Part shown: in pieces, positions 17,671 to 26,657 of the stretch
How positions within the stretch are numbered: position 1 is the first letter of the stretch
Layout: every line of letters starts with the position of its first letter
NCBI GenBank assembly: GCA_965660945.1
Contig: CBFIBS010000017.1
Span: 1 to 64,000, forward strand
From: UBA7985 sp002711265
Lineage (GTDB): Bacteria; Pseudomonadota; Alphaproteobacteria; UBA7985
DNA length: 64,000 nt
Reading direction: 5' to 3'
Position numbers and translations under genes: made by a program
The notes under the pieces: model-generated
Databases searched by the model: none
What the model saw: the letters and a program-made list of their open reading frames with translations, nothing else
What the model was told of the DNA's origin: nothing

Positions 17671-18632
17671 TCCCGGAGCCGCGCGGTCTGCAGGACCTGC
17701 AGGCCATCGTGCTCGGCCGCGCGGGCATGGACCTCTACCCCGCCCCGCACGGCACCAAAACCATGGATGCAGACACCTTTAACGCTGATCTGGGCGGTTC
17801 GGCGGGCAACATCGCTGTCGCCCTCGCCCGGCACGGCCTGCGCGTCGGGCTGGCTGCACCGGTCAGCGACGACCCCATAGGCCGGTTCGTCGCCAACAAG
17901 CTTCAGCACTATGGCGTCGAGCACCTGACCCCGCAGCCGGTGACCGGTGCAGCGCGCACATCGCTGGCGCTGGCGGAAAGCCGCTCTGAAAACTGTGAAG
18001 TGGTAATCTACCGCAATCAGGCCGCAGACTTCGAGCTGACCCCGACGAATTTCGACCCCGCACAGGTCGAACGTGCACCCACGCTGGTCGCGACCGGCAC
18101 CGCGCTCGCGCTGGACCCAAGCCGCAGCGCCACCATCGCCGCGCTGCAGCGGACCAACTTCGGCATTCTCGACCTCGACTACCGCGCCTATACGTGGGCG
18201 GGCGAAGACGAGGCGCGCCGGGTCTACTTCGAGGCGATCGACGCCTGTCAGGCCGTGGTCGGCAATGATGATGAATTCGGGCTGCTGGCCGGCCCCGGGG
18301 AGACTGGGGAAGACGTTGCCGAGCGACTGGCAGAACAACGTCCTGCAGGCTTCGTTGTCTACAAGATGGGCGAGCGCGGGTCTGTCACCTTCTGTCGGGG
18401 TCAGCGCTTCACCACCCCGATCTTCGCCGTTGAGGTCCTCAAGCCCTTCGGCGCGGGCGATGCCTTCATGGGCGGGCTGCTGGCGCGGATCCTCGCCGCC
18501 GATGCCCTCGAAGATGCCGTCGATTTCGCTACGGCTGCCGCTGCTATGGTTGTCAGCCGCCAAGGCTGCGCGCAAGCTATGCCCACAACCGACGACGTTC
18601 AGGCCTTCATCGCCGCGCAAAAAGGACGCTGA
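17667..18632 (+). CDS. PfkB-family carbohydrate kinase, second IolC-like kinase
   Basis: 321 residues. PfkB layout: GGSAGNIAVALARHG near residue 50 and the C-terminal FGAGDAFMGG with catalytic D265. It resembles the kinase half of its upstream neighbour (both start with a GRAG-DLY motif) but lacks the C-terminal extension. It overlaps iolC by four bases and is followed after four bases by an IolB-like gene. It may phosphorylate the product from a different inositol isomer. Paralogy to IolC is seen; the specific substrate is not. Confidence 0.85.
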   Translation: MIPEPRGLQDLQAIVLGRAGMDLYPAPHGTKTMDADTFNADLGGSAGNIAVALARHGLRVGLAAPVSDDPIGRFVANKLQHYGVEHLTPQPVTGAARTSLALAESRSENCEVVIYRNQAADFELTPTNFDPAQVERAPTLVATGTALALDPSRSATIAALQRTNFGILDLDYRAYTWAGEDEARRVYFEAIDACQAVVGNDDEFGLLAGPGETGEDVAERLAEQRPAGFVVYKMGERGSVTFCRGQRFTTPIFAVEVLKPFGAGDAFMGGLLARILAADALEDAVDFATAAAAMVVSRQGCAQAMPTTDDVQAFIAAQKGR

Positions 18633-18636
18633 TCCC

Positions 18637-19476
18637 ATGCATAAAGCCCCCTACGACAACCAGAACCGCGCCATCGTCGACCGCGCCGATCCGGTCACGC
18701 CGCTGGTGTACTTCAACATTGTCAGGCTGTCGGCGGGCGAGCGCTTCGTCACCACGGTCGAGGGCTACGAGACCTGTGTGGTGCCTGCGACAGGCACCAT
18801 CGACGTGCAGATCGGCGACTGGTCGGCCGACGGCGTCGGTGGCCGGGGCGAAGACGTCTGGGACGGGGAGCCGAACGCGGTTTACGTGCCCGTGGGCGCT
18901 GCGGCGGAAATGACAGCCGTCACGGATTGCGAAGTGTTCATCGCCGGCGCTGCCTTCGATGAGGTCTACGCGCCCTTCGTGGTCCGTGCCGGGGATATCG
19001 ACCCCGTGCAGTACGGCAGCGATGACACCAAAACCCACCGCAAAATCAAGCACCTGCTGGGCCAGAACCCGCCGGGCAAGGTCGGGCGGCTGCTGGTCTC
19101 CGAGCTCTACACTGTCGGCGCCGGGGGCTGGTCGGGCTTCCCGCCGCACAAGCACGACACCGACCGCCTGCCCGACGAATCCCACCACGATGAAGTCTAT
19201 AATTTCCGCTTCCGCCCCGGCCACGGCTTCGGCATGCAGCTGCTGCAGCGCGAGGACGGAGAGGTGGGCGAGGCCTATCACATCGTCGACGGCAGCACCC
19301 TGCAGATCGACAAGGGCTATCACCCCTGCGTCGCTGCGCCGGGTTACGAGATGTACTACTTCACCATCCTCGCCGGCGCATCCCAGCGCTCGCTGGTGCA
19401 GTTCTTCCAGCCCACCCACGCCTATCAGGTGGAAACCATTCCAGGCATCAAAGACATGATTGCCAAGTTCAAGTAA
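18637..19476 (+). CDS. IolB-like cupin, second 5-deoxy-glucuronate isomerase homologue
   Basis: 279 residues. The IolB-type motif PPHKHDTD, a downstream HHDEVYNFRF segment, KGYHPCVAAPGYEMYYF and LAGASQRSL are present in the expected order. The YYHR and QRVY segments of the other copy are altered, so this is a diverged paralogue. The start is the ATG at 18637, four bases after the kinase stop. It is one base-overlapped (TAATG) with the aldolase. It probably isomerises a deoxy-uronate from a related cyclitol. Confidence 0.82.
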   Translation: MHKAPYDNQNRAIVDRADPVTPLVYFNIVRLSAGERFVTTVEGYETCVVPATGTIDVQIGDWSADGVGGRGEDVWDGEPNAVYVPVGAAAEMTAVTDCEVFIAGAAFDEVYAPFVVRAGDIDPVQYGSDDTKTHRKIKHLLGQNPPGKVGRLLVSELYTVGAGGWSGFPPHKHDTDRLPDESHHDEVYNFRFRPGHGFGMQLLQREDGEVGEAYHIVDGSTLQIDKGYHPCVAAPGYEMYYFTILAGASQRSLVQFFQPTHAYQVETIPGIKDMIAKFK

Positions 19477-20309
19477 TGCCGCTCGCGACCCTCAGGACCG
19501 TCCTTGAACTCGCCGACGCCCGCAAGGCGGCGTGCCTGGGCTTCGTCTGTCAGGGCTGGGAAGATGCGCGCGCCTACACGGCAGCGGGCGAAGCGGTCGG
19601 CGCGCCAGTGATCCTTTCCGCCGGACCGGGCGCGCGCGCGAATATGCCTGTGCGCCTCTGGGGGGAAATGTTCCGGGAGCTGGCGGCCGGTGCCTCGGTG
19701 CCGGTGGTGGCGCACCTCGACCATGGCCGGCGGCTGGACGAATGCGAAGCCGCGCTGGAGGCTGGATTTTCCAGCGTCATGATCGACGGCAGCGCCCTGC
19801 CGCTGGAAGACAACATCGCCCTGACCCGCGCTGTTTGCGCCGCCGCGCAGTCCCGCGGGGTCAGCGTCGAGGCTGAGGTTGGGACGGTTGGCTATCAGGG
19901 CGGCGCACCCAGCGAAGGCACGACCTTGGACGAAGCGCGGATCTTTGCCGCTGAAACCGACGTCGACGCCCTCGCCATTTCCGTGGGTAACCTGCACCTG
20001 CAAACCGAAGACCAAGCCGTCATCGACTGGGATCGGCTGGCCGAGATAGGTGGTGTGACCGCGTGCCCGCTGGTGCTCCACGGTGGTTCAGGCATTCGCG
20101 CCGAGGACCGCCGCAGGCTGGCCCGCGACCACCGGGTGCGCAAACTCAACCTTGGCACCGAACTGCGCCAGCGCTTCGGCGGGCAGATCCGGGCGGAGCT
20201 CGAGGCTGACCCCTCCCTGTTCGACCGCAGTGAAATCATCACCCGGGCTGAGCCAGCCTTGCAGGCGTTGGCCACGGATCTGCTGCGGCAGAGCTGGACT
20301 GGTTCCTGA
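19476..20309 (+). CDS. iolJ: Class II aldolase, IolJ-like
   Basis: 277 residues of the class II fructose-bisphosphate/tagatose-bisphosphate aldolase family. Zinc and catalytic motifs seen are VVAHLDHG, EAEVGTVG, SVGNLHLQ and VLHGGSGI. In an iol operon such an enzyme cleaves 6-phospho-5-dehydro-2-deoxy-gluconate into malonate semialdehyde and dihydroxyacetone phosphate. It starts on the last base of the upstream stop and is the last gene of the iolC operon. The IolC DUF2090 domain could duplicate this step. Confidence 0.85.
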   Translation: MPLATLRTVLELADARKAACLGFVCQGWEDARAYTAAGEAVGAPVILSAGPGARANMPVRLWGEMFRELAAGASVPVVAHLDHGRRLDECEAALEAGFSSVMIDGSALPLEDNIALTRAVCAAAQSRGVSVEAEVGTVGYQGGAPSEGTTLDEARIFAAETDVDALAISVGNLHLQTEDQAVIDWDRLAEIGGVTACPLVLHGGSGIRAEDRRRLARDHRVRKLNLGTELRQRFGGQIRAELEADPSLFDRSEIITRAEPALQALATDLLRQSWTGS

Positions 20310-20410
20310 CACGAGTGCCCATCCCCGTCCCGGGAGGGGCAACAGCATAGCGGCACACTGGCCGAGCCTGTAAGGTGCGGCGGATTACAGCCAATGTGAG
20401 ACCCCATCCC

Positions 20411-21553
20411 ATGTCACAGCCCGTCCGCTACCACGGACTCGACCTGCTCCGAGGTGTCGCCATGGCGCTGGGCGTGGTGTTGCACGCGCCGCTAGCCTTT
20501 ATCACGCCGGAGATCTGGGAAGCCGTCGGCGTACCTTGGTACAAAGTGCCCAAGACTGAGGATTGGATCCTGATGCTGCTGGGCTGGATCCACCAATGGC
20601 GCATGCCGGTATTCTTCCTGCTTGCCGGGTTCTTCGGCCTGATGATCCTGCGCCGGCGCGGGGCGCTGGCCTTTCTCGGCGACCGGATCGTGCGACTGGG
20701 GATGACGCTGGCGCTGTTTGGCTTGATCATTGATGCCATCAACCCGCCCATCGATTTCGAGCTCGGGCATCTTTGGTTTCTCTACCACCTTCTGATGATC
20801 TGCGGACTGGCGAGCGCTGCCTACGCCCTCACCCAGGTGTTCCCTGGGGCATTAGCCCCCGTGGCGCGGGCGGTCGCCTGGCCGGCCCGGCACGTCGCGG
20901 GCCTGCTGCTTTACCTGCCGCTGCTGCTGCTCCTGACCATCTACGCCCGCCCGCCGGAGCGGACCCTCATCCCCCACTACCTGCACGAAATCGAGCCGCT
21001 GGCGCTGGCTTACAACACACTCTGGTTCATCATCGGTGCAGCGCTGTATCACCATCGCGACACCATCGCGACCCTCGCCAAAGGCTGGTTGCTGGCGCTG
21101 AGTGGCGTGGTGGCCGTCGGCTCCATTATGATGTTCTGGGGGCTTGCGCACCAGACCTACACCGTGACCACCGCGCCCCTGCTGCTGTGGTTGCCCAGCA
21201 GCACGCTGGCGACCTTCAGCTGGGCGCTGTTCATGGTCGGGCTGGCGACCCGCCTGCTCAAGCGGCGCAGTCGTGTGGTGAACTGGTTCGTCAGGGTCTC
21301 TTACCCGGTGTACGTCTTCCACTTGCAACCGTCGATCTGGATCGGGGTCATCGGCCTGACCACGGGAGTGACCGCCGGGGCGCTGATGCTGCCGACCATC
21401 GCGATCAGCTTCAGTTTTTCGCTTGTGCTGTATTATGGTTTTGTGTGCTTCACGCCGTTGGAATGGCTGTTCAATGGCCACCGGCGGGCGTGGTTCCGGC
21501 CGCACTGGATCGGGCTTGGCCCGAAGCCAGCGCCGCCGCCACGCCCGGACTGA
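20411..21553 (+). CDS. Membrane acyltransferase (acyltransferase-3/OpgC-like)
   Basis: 380 residues with about ten membrane segments. The N-terminus RYHGLDLLRGVAMALGVVLH carries the R-x10-H arrangement of acyltransferase-3 proteins, which acylate cell-surface sugars or glucans. The ATG at 20411 fits the family start; a GTG at 20375 is possible and neither has a strong ribosome site. It ends two bases before the convergent ATPase gene. Relation to inositol catabolism is not evident. Confidence 0.8.
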   Translation: MSQPVRYHGLDLLRGVAMALGVVLHAPLAFITPEIWEAVGVPWYKVPKTEDWILMLLGWIHQWRMPVFFLLAGFFGLMILRRRGALAFLGDRIVRLGMTLALFGLIIDAINPPIDFELGHLWFLYHLLMICGLASAAYALTQVFPGALAPVARAVAWPARHVAGLLLYLPLLLLLTIYARPPERTLIPHYLHEIEPLALAYNTLWFIIGAALYHHRDTIATLAKGWLLALSGVVAVGSIMMFWGLAHQTYTVTTAPLLLWLPSSTLATFSWALFMVGLATRLLKRRSRVVNWFVRVSYPVYVFHLQPSIWIGVIGLTTGVTAGALMLPTIAISFSFSLVLYYGFVCFTPLEWLFNGHRRAWFRPHWIGLGPKPAPPPRPD

Positions 21554-21554
21554 C

Positions 21555-22634
21555 TCAGCCTTCTGCCCGGTAAGTCAGGGTCCGCCCCGCTTCATCAAAG
21601 GCGTGCAACTGTTCGGGTTCGAGGCTCAGAGTCACCTTCTCCCCTTCCTCGAAGGTTTCCGTGGGCAGGGTCCGCGCGACCAGGGTGCCAATCCCCTCGA
21701 CATCGACGTGGTAAAAGCTGTCTCCGCCAAGCTTCTCGAATATGGCGATTTCCCCGACCAGCCTGTTCTTCCCCGGCGTGTCGCCGGCCTTGAGGCTCAT
21801 GTGCTCCGGCCGGATGCCGTGGCTGTGGATTGAACTCGCATCCGCGCCTTCGACCATGGGCCGCTTGCCGGTGAAGCTGATCCCGGCGCTGGCCAGATCA
21901 GCACCCGCGATAACGTTCATTTTCGGGGAGCCGATGAAGGTCGCAACGAACAGGTTCGAGGGGTTTTCGTAGAGCGCCAGCGGCGCCCCGATCTGCTCGA
22001 TCCGTCCTTCGGAGAACACCACGATGCGGTCGGCCAGCGTCATCGCCTCGATCTGATCGTGGGTAACGTAGATCATGGTTGCGGCGAGCTGCTTATGCAG
22101 GCGCGCAATCTGGACCCGCATTTCCACCCGCAGCGCGGCGTCGAGGTTGGACAGCGGTTCATCGAACAGAAAGGCCTTGGGCTCACGCACGATGCAGCGG
22201 CCAATGGCCACCCGCTGGCGTTGCCCGCCGGAGAGCTCCTTGGGCTTGCGGTCCAGCAGGGCTTCGAGCTGCAGGATCCCGGCCGCCCGCTGGACGGCGG
22301 CTGCGACTTCGGCCGCGGGCAGGCCGGCAACCTTGAGCGGGAAGGCCATGTTCTCGCGGACAGTCTTGTGCGGATAAAGCGCGTAGGACTGGAACACCAT
22401 GGCGAGACCGCGTTCAGGCGCGGTCAGGCTGGTTACATCCTCGCCGCCCAGCGCGATGCTGCCCTCGGAGACCTCTTCCAGCCCCGCAATCAGGCGCAGC
22501 ATGGTGGACTTTCCGCAGCCCGAAGGACCGACGAAGACCACGAACTCCTTATCGGCGATGTCGAGGTCGACGCCCTTGATGACGTGGACGGCGCCGAAGG
22601 CCTTGTGCAGCCCCTTGATGGATATTTCAGACAT
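21555..22634 (-). CDS. Carbohydrate ABC transporter ATP-binding protein (MalK/UgpC type)
   Basis: 359 residues. ATPase domain with Walker A GPSGCGKST, Q-loop VFQSYALYPH, signature LSGGQRQR and Walker B FLFDEPLSNLD. A C-terminal TOBE-type regulatory region runs from about residue 235. It energises the importer encoded just upstream. It is the last gene of the LacI-controlled operon, 14 bases after the glycosidase gene. Confidence 0.94.
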   Translation of the reverse strand: MSEISIKGLHKAFGAVHVIKGVDLDIADKEFVVFVGPSGCGKSTMLRLIAGLEEVSEGSIALGGEDVTSLTAPERGLAMVFQSYALYPHKTVRENMAFPLKVAGLPAAEVAAAVQRAAGILQLEALLDRKPKELSGGQRQRVAIGRCIVREPKAFLFDEPLSNLDAALRVEMRVQIARLHKQLAATMIYVTHDQIEAMTLADRIVVFSEGRIEQIGAPLALYENPSNLFVATFIGSPKMNVIAGADLASAGISFTGKRPMVEGADASSIHSHGIRPEHMSLKAGDTPGKNRLVGEIAIFEKLGGDSFYHVDVEGIGTLVARTLPTETFEEGEKVTLSLEPEQLHAFDEAGRTLTYRAEG

Positions 22635-22648
22635 GGCTCCCGGTCCTC

Positions 22649-23941
22649 TCAGCCTTGCCCGGCGGGTGCTGCGGTGGCAGCGGTGCCGGCGCCTACGTGC
22701 TCACTGGCCCAGTCCAGAAAGACCGATGCCGACCAGGTAAAGCGCGTGCCGCCCAGCCCATTCCCGGTCAGGGGGTCGTAGTATTCGCTGAAGCCCGTGG
22801 CTTCGCTCAGCGCCGCCGTATCCCGGCGGATGCGCTCGGACCGGTCCAGCTCGCCGATCTCGCGCAGGCCTAGACCAATGCGGTTGTTAACCACGTACCA
22901 GACCGGTCCGCGCCAGTACCGCCGCGCATCGAAACCGGGTGCATCGGGGTCGAAGCTCGGCACCATGTATTTCACACGCGCCGCGATCCGGTCGAAGTGA
23001 TCGAGGGTCTCGCTAAGGTGGTCGAGCATCCCGGCGTAAGGGCCGAGGAAGGAGGCCGATGAGACCGCCTGCCCGGGCTCGCCGGTGATCTGGTTGAGGC
23101 TGGTGAAGCCCTTCACGCTCGGGTTCCAGAGCGCGCGCCAGCCGTCCTCGAGGAGTCTGATCCGGGCCTGGGTGGCGCTGATGTCCTGCCCGACCCGGGT
23201 CTGCAGCCAGATCAGGTCACGCTCGGCGCGCAGGAGCATGGCCGTCATCCCCGGGTCGAGCATGCGGAAGGGGCTGTTGCGGCCGAGGTGGGCCTGGTCC
23301 CAGTTGCAGTCGCGCCCGAAGCGCACGAGGGTCAGGTAGCGGTCGTATTCTTCCTTGGTGGGCCGCTGGGAGGCATCGACGTGCTCAAGGTCACGGCGCT
23401 TGTAGTCGCCCAGTCCGGTGTCGGGGATCACGGCCGCCATGGCCTTGTCCCAGTCGCTGAGGTTGTCGCGGCCGGATTCCCAGGGGTGAACGATAACAAT
23501 CGCACCGGTGTCCGGGCACTGCCGGGCCACGGAGAACCACGTGTGCCAGTCCACCAGCCGCTGCACCATGGTCGACAGCCGGGGCTGATCGACCTCGACC
23601 CCGGTTTCGATCAGCCGGCGCAGCACCGACCCCGCAACCGGGGGCTGGGTAATACCGCTGGTCGGGATCGGCTGCCCCGTGCTCCAGACATCCGGTCCAG
23701 GGAAGTAGCCGTCGTGCTCGCCGCGGAAGATAATGTGGGGGACCATGCCATCGGCCCACTGCCCTTCGAGCAGCAGTTCGACTTCGCGCAGTGCCCGCTG
23801 CGGGGCGAACAGGCGGTAACCCAGTGCAGCGAAGGCGGAGTCCCAGTTGAACTGCACCGGATAGAGCCCGTGGGTGGGAACGCTGAACTCCCCCCGGTCA
23901 TTGTCCTTTAGGATTTGCAGTGCTTCCTGATAGCGTGACAT
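22649..23941 (-). CDS. GH63-like glycoside hydrolase (mannosyl/glucosylglycerate hydrolase type)
   Basis: 430 residues with the (alpha/alpha)6-barrel look of GH63/GH37 enzymes. Motifs include FNWDSAFAALGYR, QWADGMVPHIIF, YFPGPDVW, HPWESGRDN with S-x-W-D, and YWRGPVWYVVNN. These resemble mannosylglycerate and glucosylglycerate hydrolases, so a compatible-solute glycoside is the likely substrate; trehalose- or glucosidase-like activity is the alternative. No signal peptide, so it is cytoplasmic and acts on an imported substrate. Its ATG overlaps the permease stop by one base. Confidence 0.78.
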   Translation of the reverse strand: MSRYQEALQILKDNDRGEFSVPTHGLYPVQFNWDSAFAALGYRLFAPQRALREVELLLEGQWADGMVPHIIFRGEHDGYFPGPDVWSTGQPIPTSGITQPPVAGSVLRRLIETGVEVDQPRLSTMVQRLVDWHTWFSVARQCPDTGAIVIVHPWESGRDNLSDWDKAMAAVIPDTGLGDYKRRDLEHVDASQRPTKEEYDRYLTLVRFGRDCNWDQAHLGRNSPFRMLDPGMTAMLLRAERDLIWLQTRVGQDISATQARIRLLEDGWRALWNPSVKGFTSLNQITGEPGQAVSSASFLGPYAGMLDHLSETLDHFDRIAARVKYMVPSFDPDAPGFDARRYWRGPVWYVVNNRIGLGLREIGELDRSERIRRDTAALSEATGFSEYYDPLTGNGLGGTRFTWSASVFLDWASEHVGAGTAATAAPAGQG

Positions 23942-25212
23942 CAGCCCTTCACCCCGCCGCTCGTCAGCCCCTGGACCATGAAACGCTCAGCCCAGAGGAA
24001 AATGATGACAATTGGAACCGTCGAGACCACGGCGCCAGCCATGAGGTGCTGGCGCGGGACCTCGGAACTATCCAGTGAGACGACCCCGCGCGAGAGCGTG
24101 AACATCTTGGGGTCGTCGAGGAACATGAACGCGAACAGGAACTCGTTCCATGCGATCATGAAAACGTAGAGAGAAACGGAGGCCAGCGCCGGGACCGACA
24201 GCGGTAGCGTGATCGACCAGATCACCCGCAGGCGCGAACAGCCGTCCATCAACCCGGCCTCTTCCAGCTCGCGCGGGACGCCGCGGAAGTACCCCTGCAG
24301 CATATAGAGCGCAACCGGCAGGGTCGTCGCCGGGTAGACCACCAGCAGCCCCCACAGGTTATCGCGCAAGCCGAGCTTGGCGAAAATGGCGTAGAGCGGG
24401 ATCACCAACACGATCGCCGGCACCAGATAGATCATCAGGATCGAGCGCGACATGGTCAGCCGCCCGGGAAAACTCAGCCGGCTGACGGCGTAGGATCCGG
24501 GCACGGCGAACAGCAGCGTGATCATGACTGTTGCAATCGAGATCAGCGCAGAATTCCACATGTACTGCCCAAAATCGAAGTCGCGGAACAGCTCAATATA
24601 GGAGCGCAGCGGGGTCATCAGCCCCTGATCAAAGTCGGGCCACAAATCGAGCGGGTTCGCCAGCAGGGCCTGCTGGGTCTTCAGGCTGGTCATCACCAGC
24701 ACGTAGAGCGGCAGCACCACGATCACGCCGAAGAACACGAAGCCAAAGGCGCGCAGCGACAGCATCAGCGCCCGCTCGCGCCGGAACCGGTTCATGCGGC
24801 CAAAGCGGATCGGGTGCTGACTGGCGAGGATGACCCAGTGCAGCCCCAGCGCGGTGAGCAGCAGCGACGCCATCCAAGCCAGCGGCGCCTGTCCCACGCC
24901 AATGTTGAAGGGCTGCAGGCCGGAGATCGCGAGACTGACCAGCAGGATCGCGGCCAACGGCGCGAGGCTCTGCGGGCTGCGCCAGCCCAGCTCATCGGCC
25001 CTCAGGCCTGCGTGAACCCCTGCGCCGACGAGACCGGCGAGCGCAAATGTGCCCAGCTGCGGGCGCAGCGCCAGGCCCGTGACCAGCGCCAGCCCGGCAC
25101 CGATCAGGATGGAAACCACCACGCCCCACAGCAGGCCGTTGAGCCCGGCGAGTGCCAGCGTGCCTGCGGGGCGGTCAAACATCGAAGCTCGGGGAGCACT
25201 CGCCGCGGTCAT
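23941..25212 (-). CDS. Carbohydrate ABC transporter permease (MalG type), long N-terminus
   Basis: 423 residues. The core MalG-type permease is in residues about 150-423, with the EEAGLMDGCSRLRVIW coupling motif. The first 140 residues add about four extra hydrophobic segments not found in ordinary MalG proteins of about 280 residues. The ATG follows directly on the partner permease stop (TAGATG). Nothing suggests a frameshift; the extension is continuous. Confidence 0.88.
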   Translation of the reverse strand: MTAASAPRASMFDRPAGTLALAGLNGLLWGVVVSILIGAGLALVTGLALRPQLGTFALAGLVGAGVHAGLRADELGWRSPQSLAPLAAILLVSLAISGLQPFNIGVGQAPLAWMASLLLTALGLHWVILASQHPIRFGRMNRFRRERALMLSLRAFGFVFFGVIVVLPLYVLVMTSLKTQQALLANPLDLWPDFDQGLMTPLRSYIELFRDFDFGQYMWNSALISIATVMITLLFAVPGSYAVSRLSFPGRLTMSRSILMIYLVPAIVLVIPLYAIFAKLGLRDNLWGLLVVYPATTLPVALYMLQGYFRGVPRELEEAGLMDGCSRLRVIWSITLPLSVPALASVSLYVFMIAWNEFLFAFMFLDDPKMFTLSRGVVSLDSSEVPRQHLMAGAVVSTVPIVIIFLWAERFMVQGLTSGGVKG

Positions 25213-26520
25213 CTACAGCCCCTCCTCTTCCGGCATGGCGCGGAAGTAGATCAGCGCAAACAAGGCCAGCAGCACGAACACCAGCACCGCGACGGCGGCA
25301 CCGGCGCCCAGATTGTTGAGGGCGAAGGCCTGCTCGTAAACCTGCACCGTCAGCGTGCGGGTTCCGGCGTTGCCTCCGGTGAGCAGGAAGATGTCGTCGA
25401 ACTTGTTGAAGGTCCAGATGAAGCGCAACAGGAACAGCACCGCCATGATCCCCGCCAGCTGTGGCAGGCTCAGCGCCCAGAACTTCTGGAACGGCGAGGC
25501 GCCATCCATATCGGCGGCCTCGTACATGTCCTGCGGGATCGACTGCATCCGCGCGAGGATGAACAGGAACGAGAGCGGGAAATAGCGCCAGGCTTCGAAG
25601 GCGATCACCATGCTCAGCGCCAGCGGGAACGGGATCGACAGACCGAATATCTGGATCTGAACCGTGCGCACGCCGAAGAAGTTTATCGGCGCTTCCACTG
25701 CCCCCATCTGCACCAGCAGCGTGTTCAGCGAGCCCGAGAATGGGTCGAGCATGACCACCCAGGTGAAGGCCGCCGCGATCACCGGCGCGACGAAGGGGAA
25801 CAGCAGGAAGCCCCGGAACACGGCGCGGCCGCGGAAGGTCTGGTTGAGCAGCAGCGCTGCGAACAGGCCCAGCACTAGCGCTCCGGCAGTCCCGCCGATG
25901 GTGTAGACGAAGGTCACCCAGAGCACGGTGCCGAATTCACGCACGCCAAAGGCCTTGATGAAGTTTTCTCGGGTAAAGTCGAGGGTGAGCAGCGGGTTGA
26001 GACTGCGGCCGGTCATCACGACCTCGCTGTCCTTTGCGCTCTGCGGATTGTCGATGAAGGCCTGCTCGGCGCGGACATCAATGTTGAGGGTCTCGCTCTG
26101 CCCGGGCTCGAAATCGCCCAGGGCACAGCGCAGGCTGCGGTCTGCGGCCAGCTCACAGCGCGGATCGAGCTCCAACGGCACCAGCCCGGCAGGCAGGAAG
26201 TCTTCGAGGCGCACGTCGAACACGGGTTTGTCGCGGCTGGAATTGCGCAGCTTGTAGCGCAGCAGGAAGACGTCGTCGGCGGCAACCGCCTCGCCCTTGA
26301 CCTGTTCCCGGGCGCGGACTTCAGGCGCGCGCAGGTCGGCCAGCTCGATCGGCTTGGCCGAGATCCAGAAGGTGGTCAGCAGCGGGAAAAGCACGATCGC
26401 CATGACGATGAGGATCGAAGGCAGCGTCATGCCGAAGGCCAACCGGCTTTCCCGGCGGCTCAACCGACCGGGGCGGTGCACCACGGCAGTCTCGCGCATC
26501 GATGGTGACGCATGCGTCAT
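25213..26520 (-). CDS. Carbohydrate ABC transporter permease (MalF type) with periplasmic DUF11-like insert
   Basis: 435 residues. TM1 is at about 28-50. Residues about 55-185 form a soluble segment that should be periplasmic, followed by the MalF-like core with the EAADMDGASPFQKFW coupling motif. The insert has DUF11-like features: NSSRDKPVFDVRLEDFLPAG, a Cys pair (PRCEL and LRCALGDF) and EPGQSETLNIDV. MalF of E. coli also has a large periplasmic loop, but in a different place (between TM3 and TM4). The insert may bind the binding protein or substrate. Confidence 0.87.
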   Translation of the reverse strand: MTHASPSMRETAVVHRPGRLSRRESRLAFGMTLPSILIVMAIVLFPLLTTFWISAKPIELADLRAPEVRAREQVKGEAVAADDVFLLRYKLRNSSRDKPVFDVRLEDFLPAGLVPLELDPRCELAADRSLRCALGDFEPGQSETLNIDVRAEQAFIDNPQSAKDSEVVMTGRSLNPLLTLDFTRENFIKAFGVREFGTVLWVTFVYTIGGTAGALVLGLFAALLLNQTFRGRAVFRGFLLFPFVAPVIAAAFTWVVMLDPFSGSLNTLLVQMGAVEAPINFFGVRTVQIQIFGLSIPFPLALSMVIAFEAWRYFPLSFLFILARMQSIPQDMYEAADMDGASPFQKFWALSLPQLAGIMAVLFLLRFIWTFNKFDDIFLLTGGNAGTRTLTVQVYEQAFALNNLGAGAAVAVLVFVLLALFALIYFRAMPEEEGL

Positions 26521-26571
26521 CGACTAGCAGTCCTCACGTCTTCTTGGGTTTTGAATGAAGGCTGCACTGAA

Positions 26572-26641
26572 CGGGAAAAGCGCGTTTCCGAGCCTTTCCC
26601 GCCAGCACAGGACGGGACCACGTTCTTATGAAACGCGGTCC
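26572..26641 (-). terminator. Two hairpins between binding protein and permease genes
   Basis: Stem one pairs CGGGAAAAG (26572-26580) with CCTTTCCCG (26593-26601), 8 of 9. Stem two pairs GGACCACGTT (26615-26624) with AACGCGGTCC (26632-26641), 9 of 10, loop of 7. No long T-run follows, so this is more likely an RNA-stability or partial-attenuation element than a full terminator. Confidence 0.45.
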
Positions 26642-26657
26642 GCAGGAGGGCTAGTCC

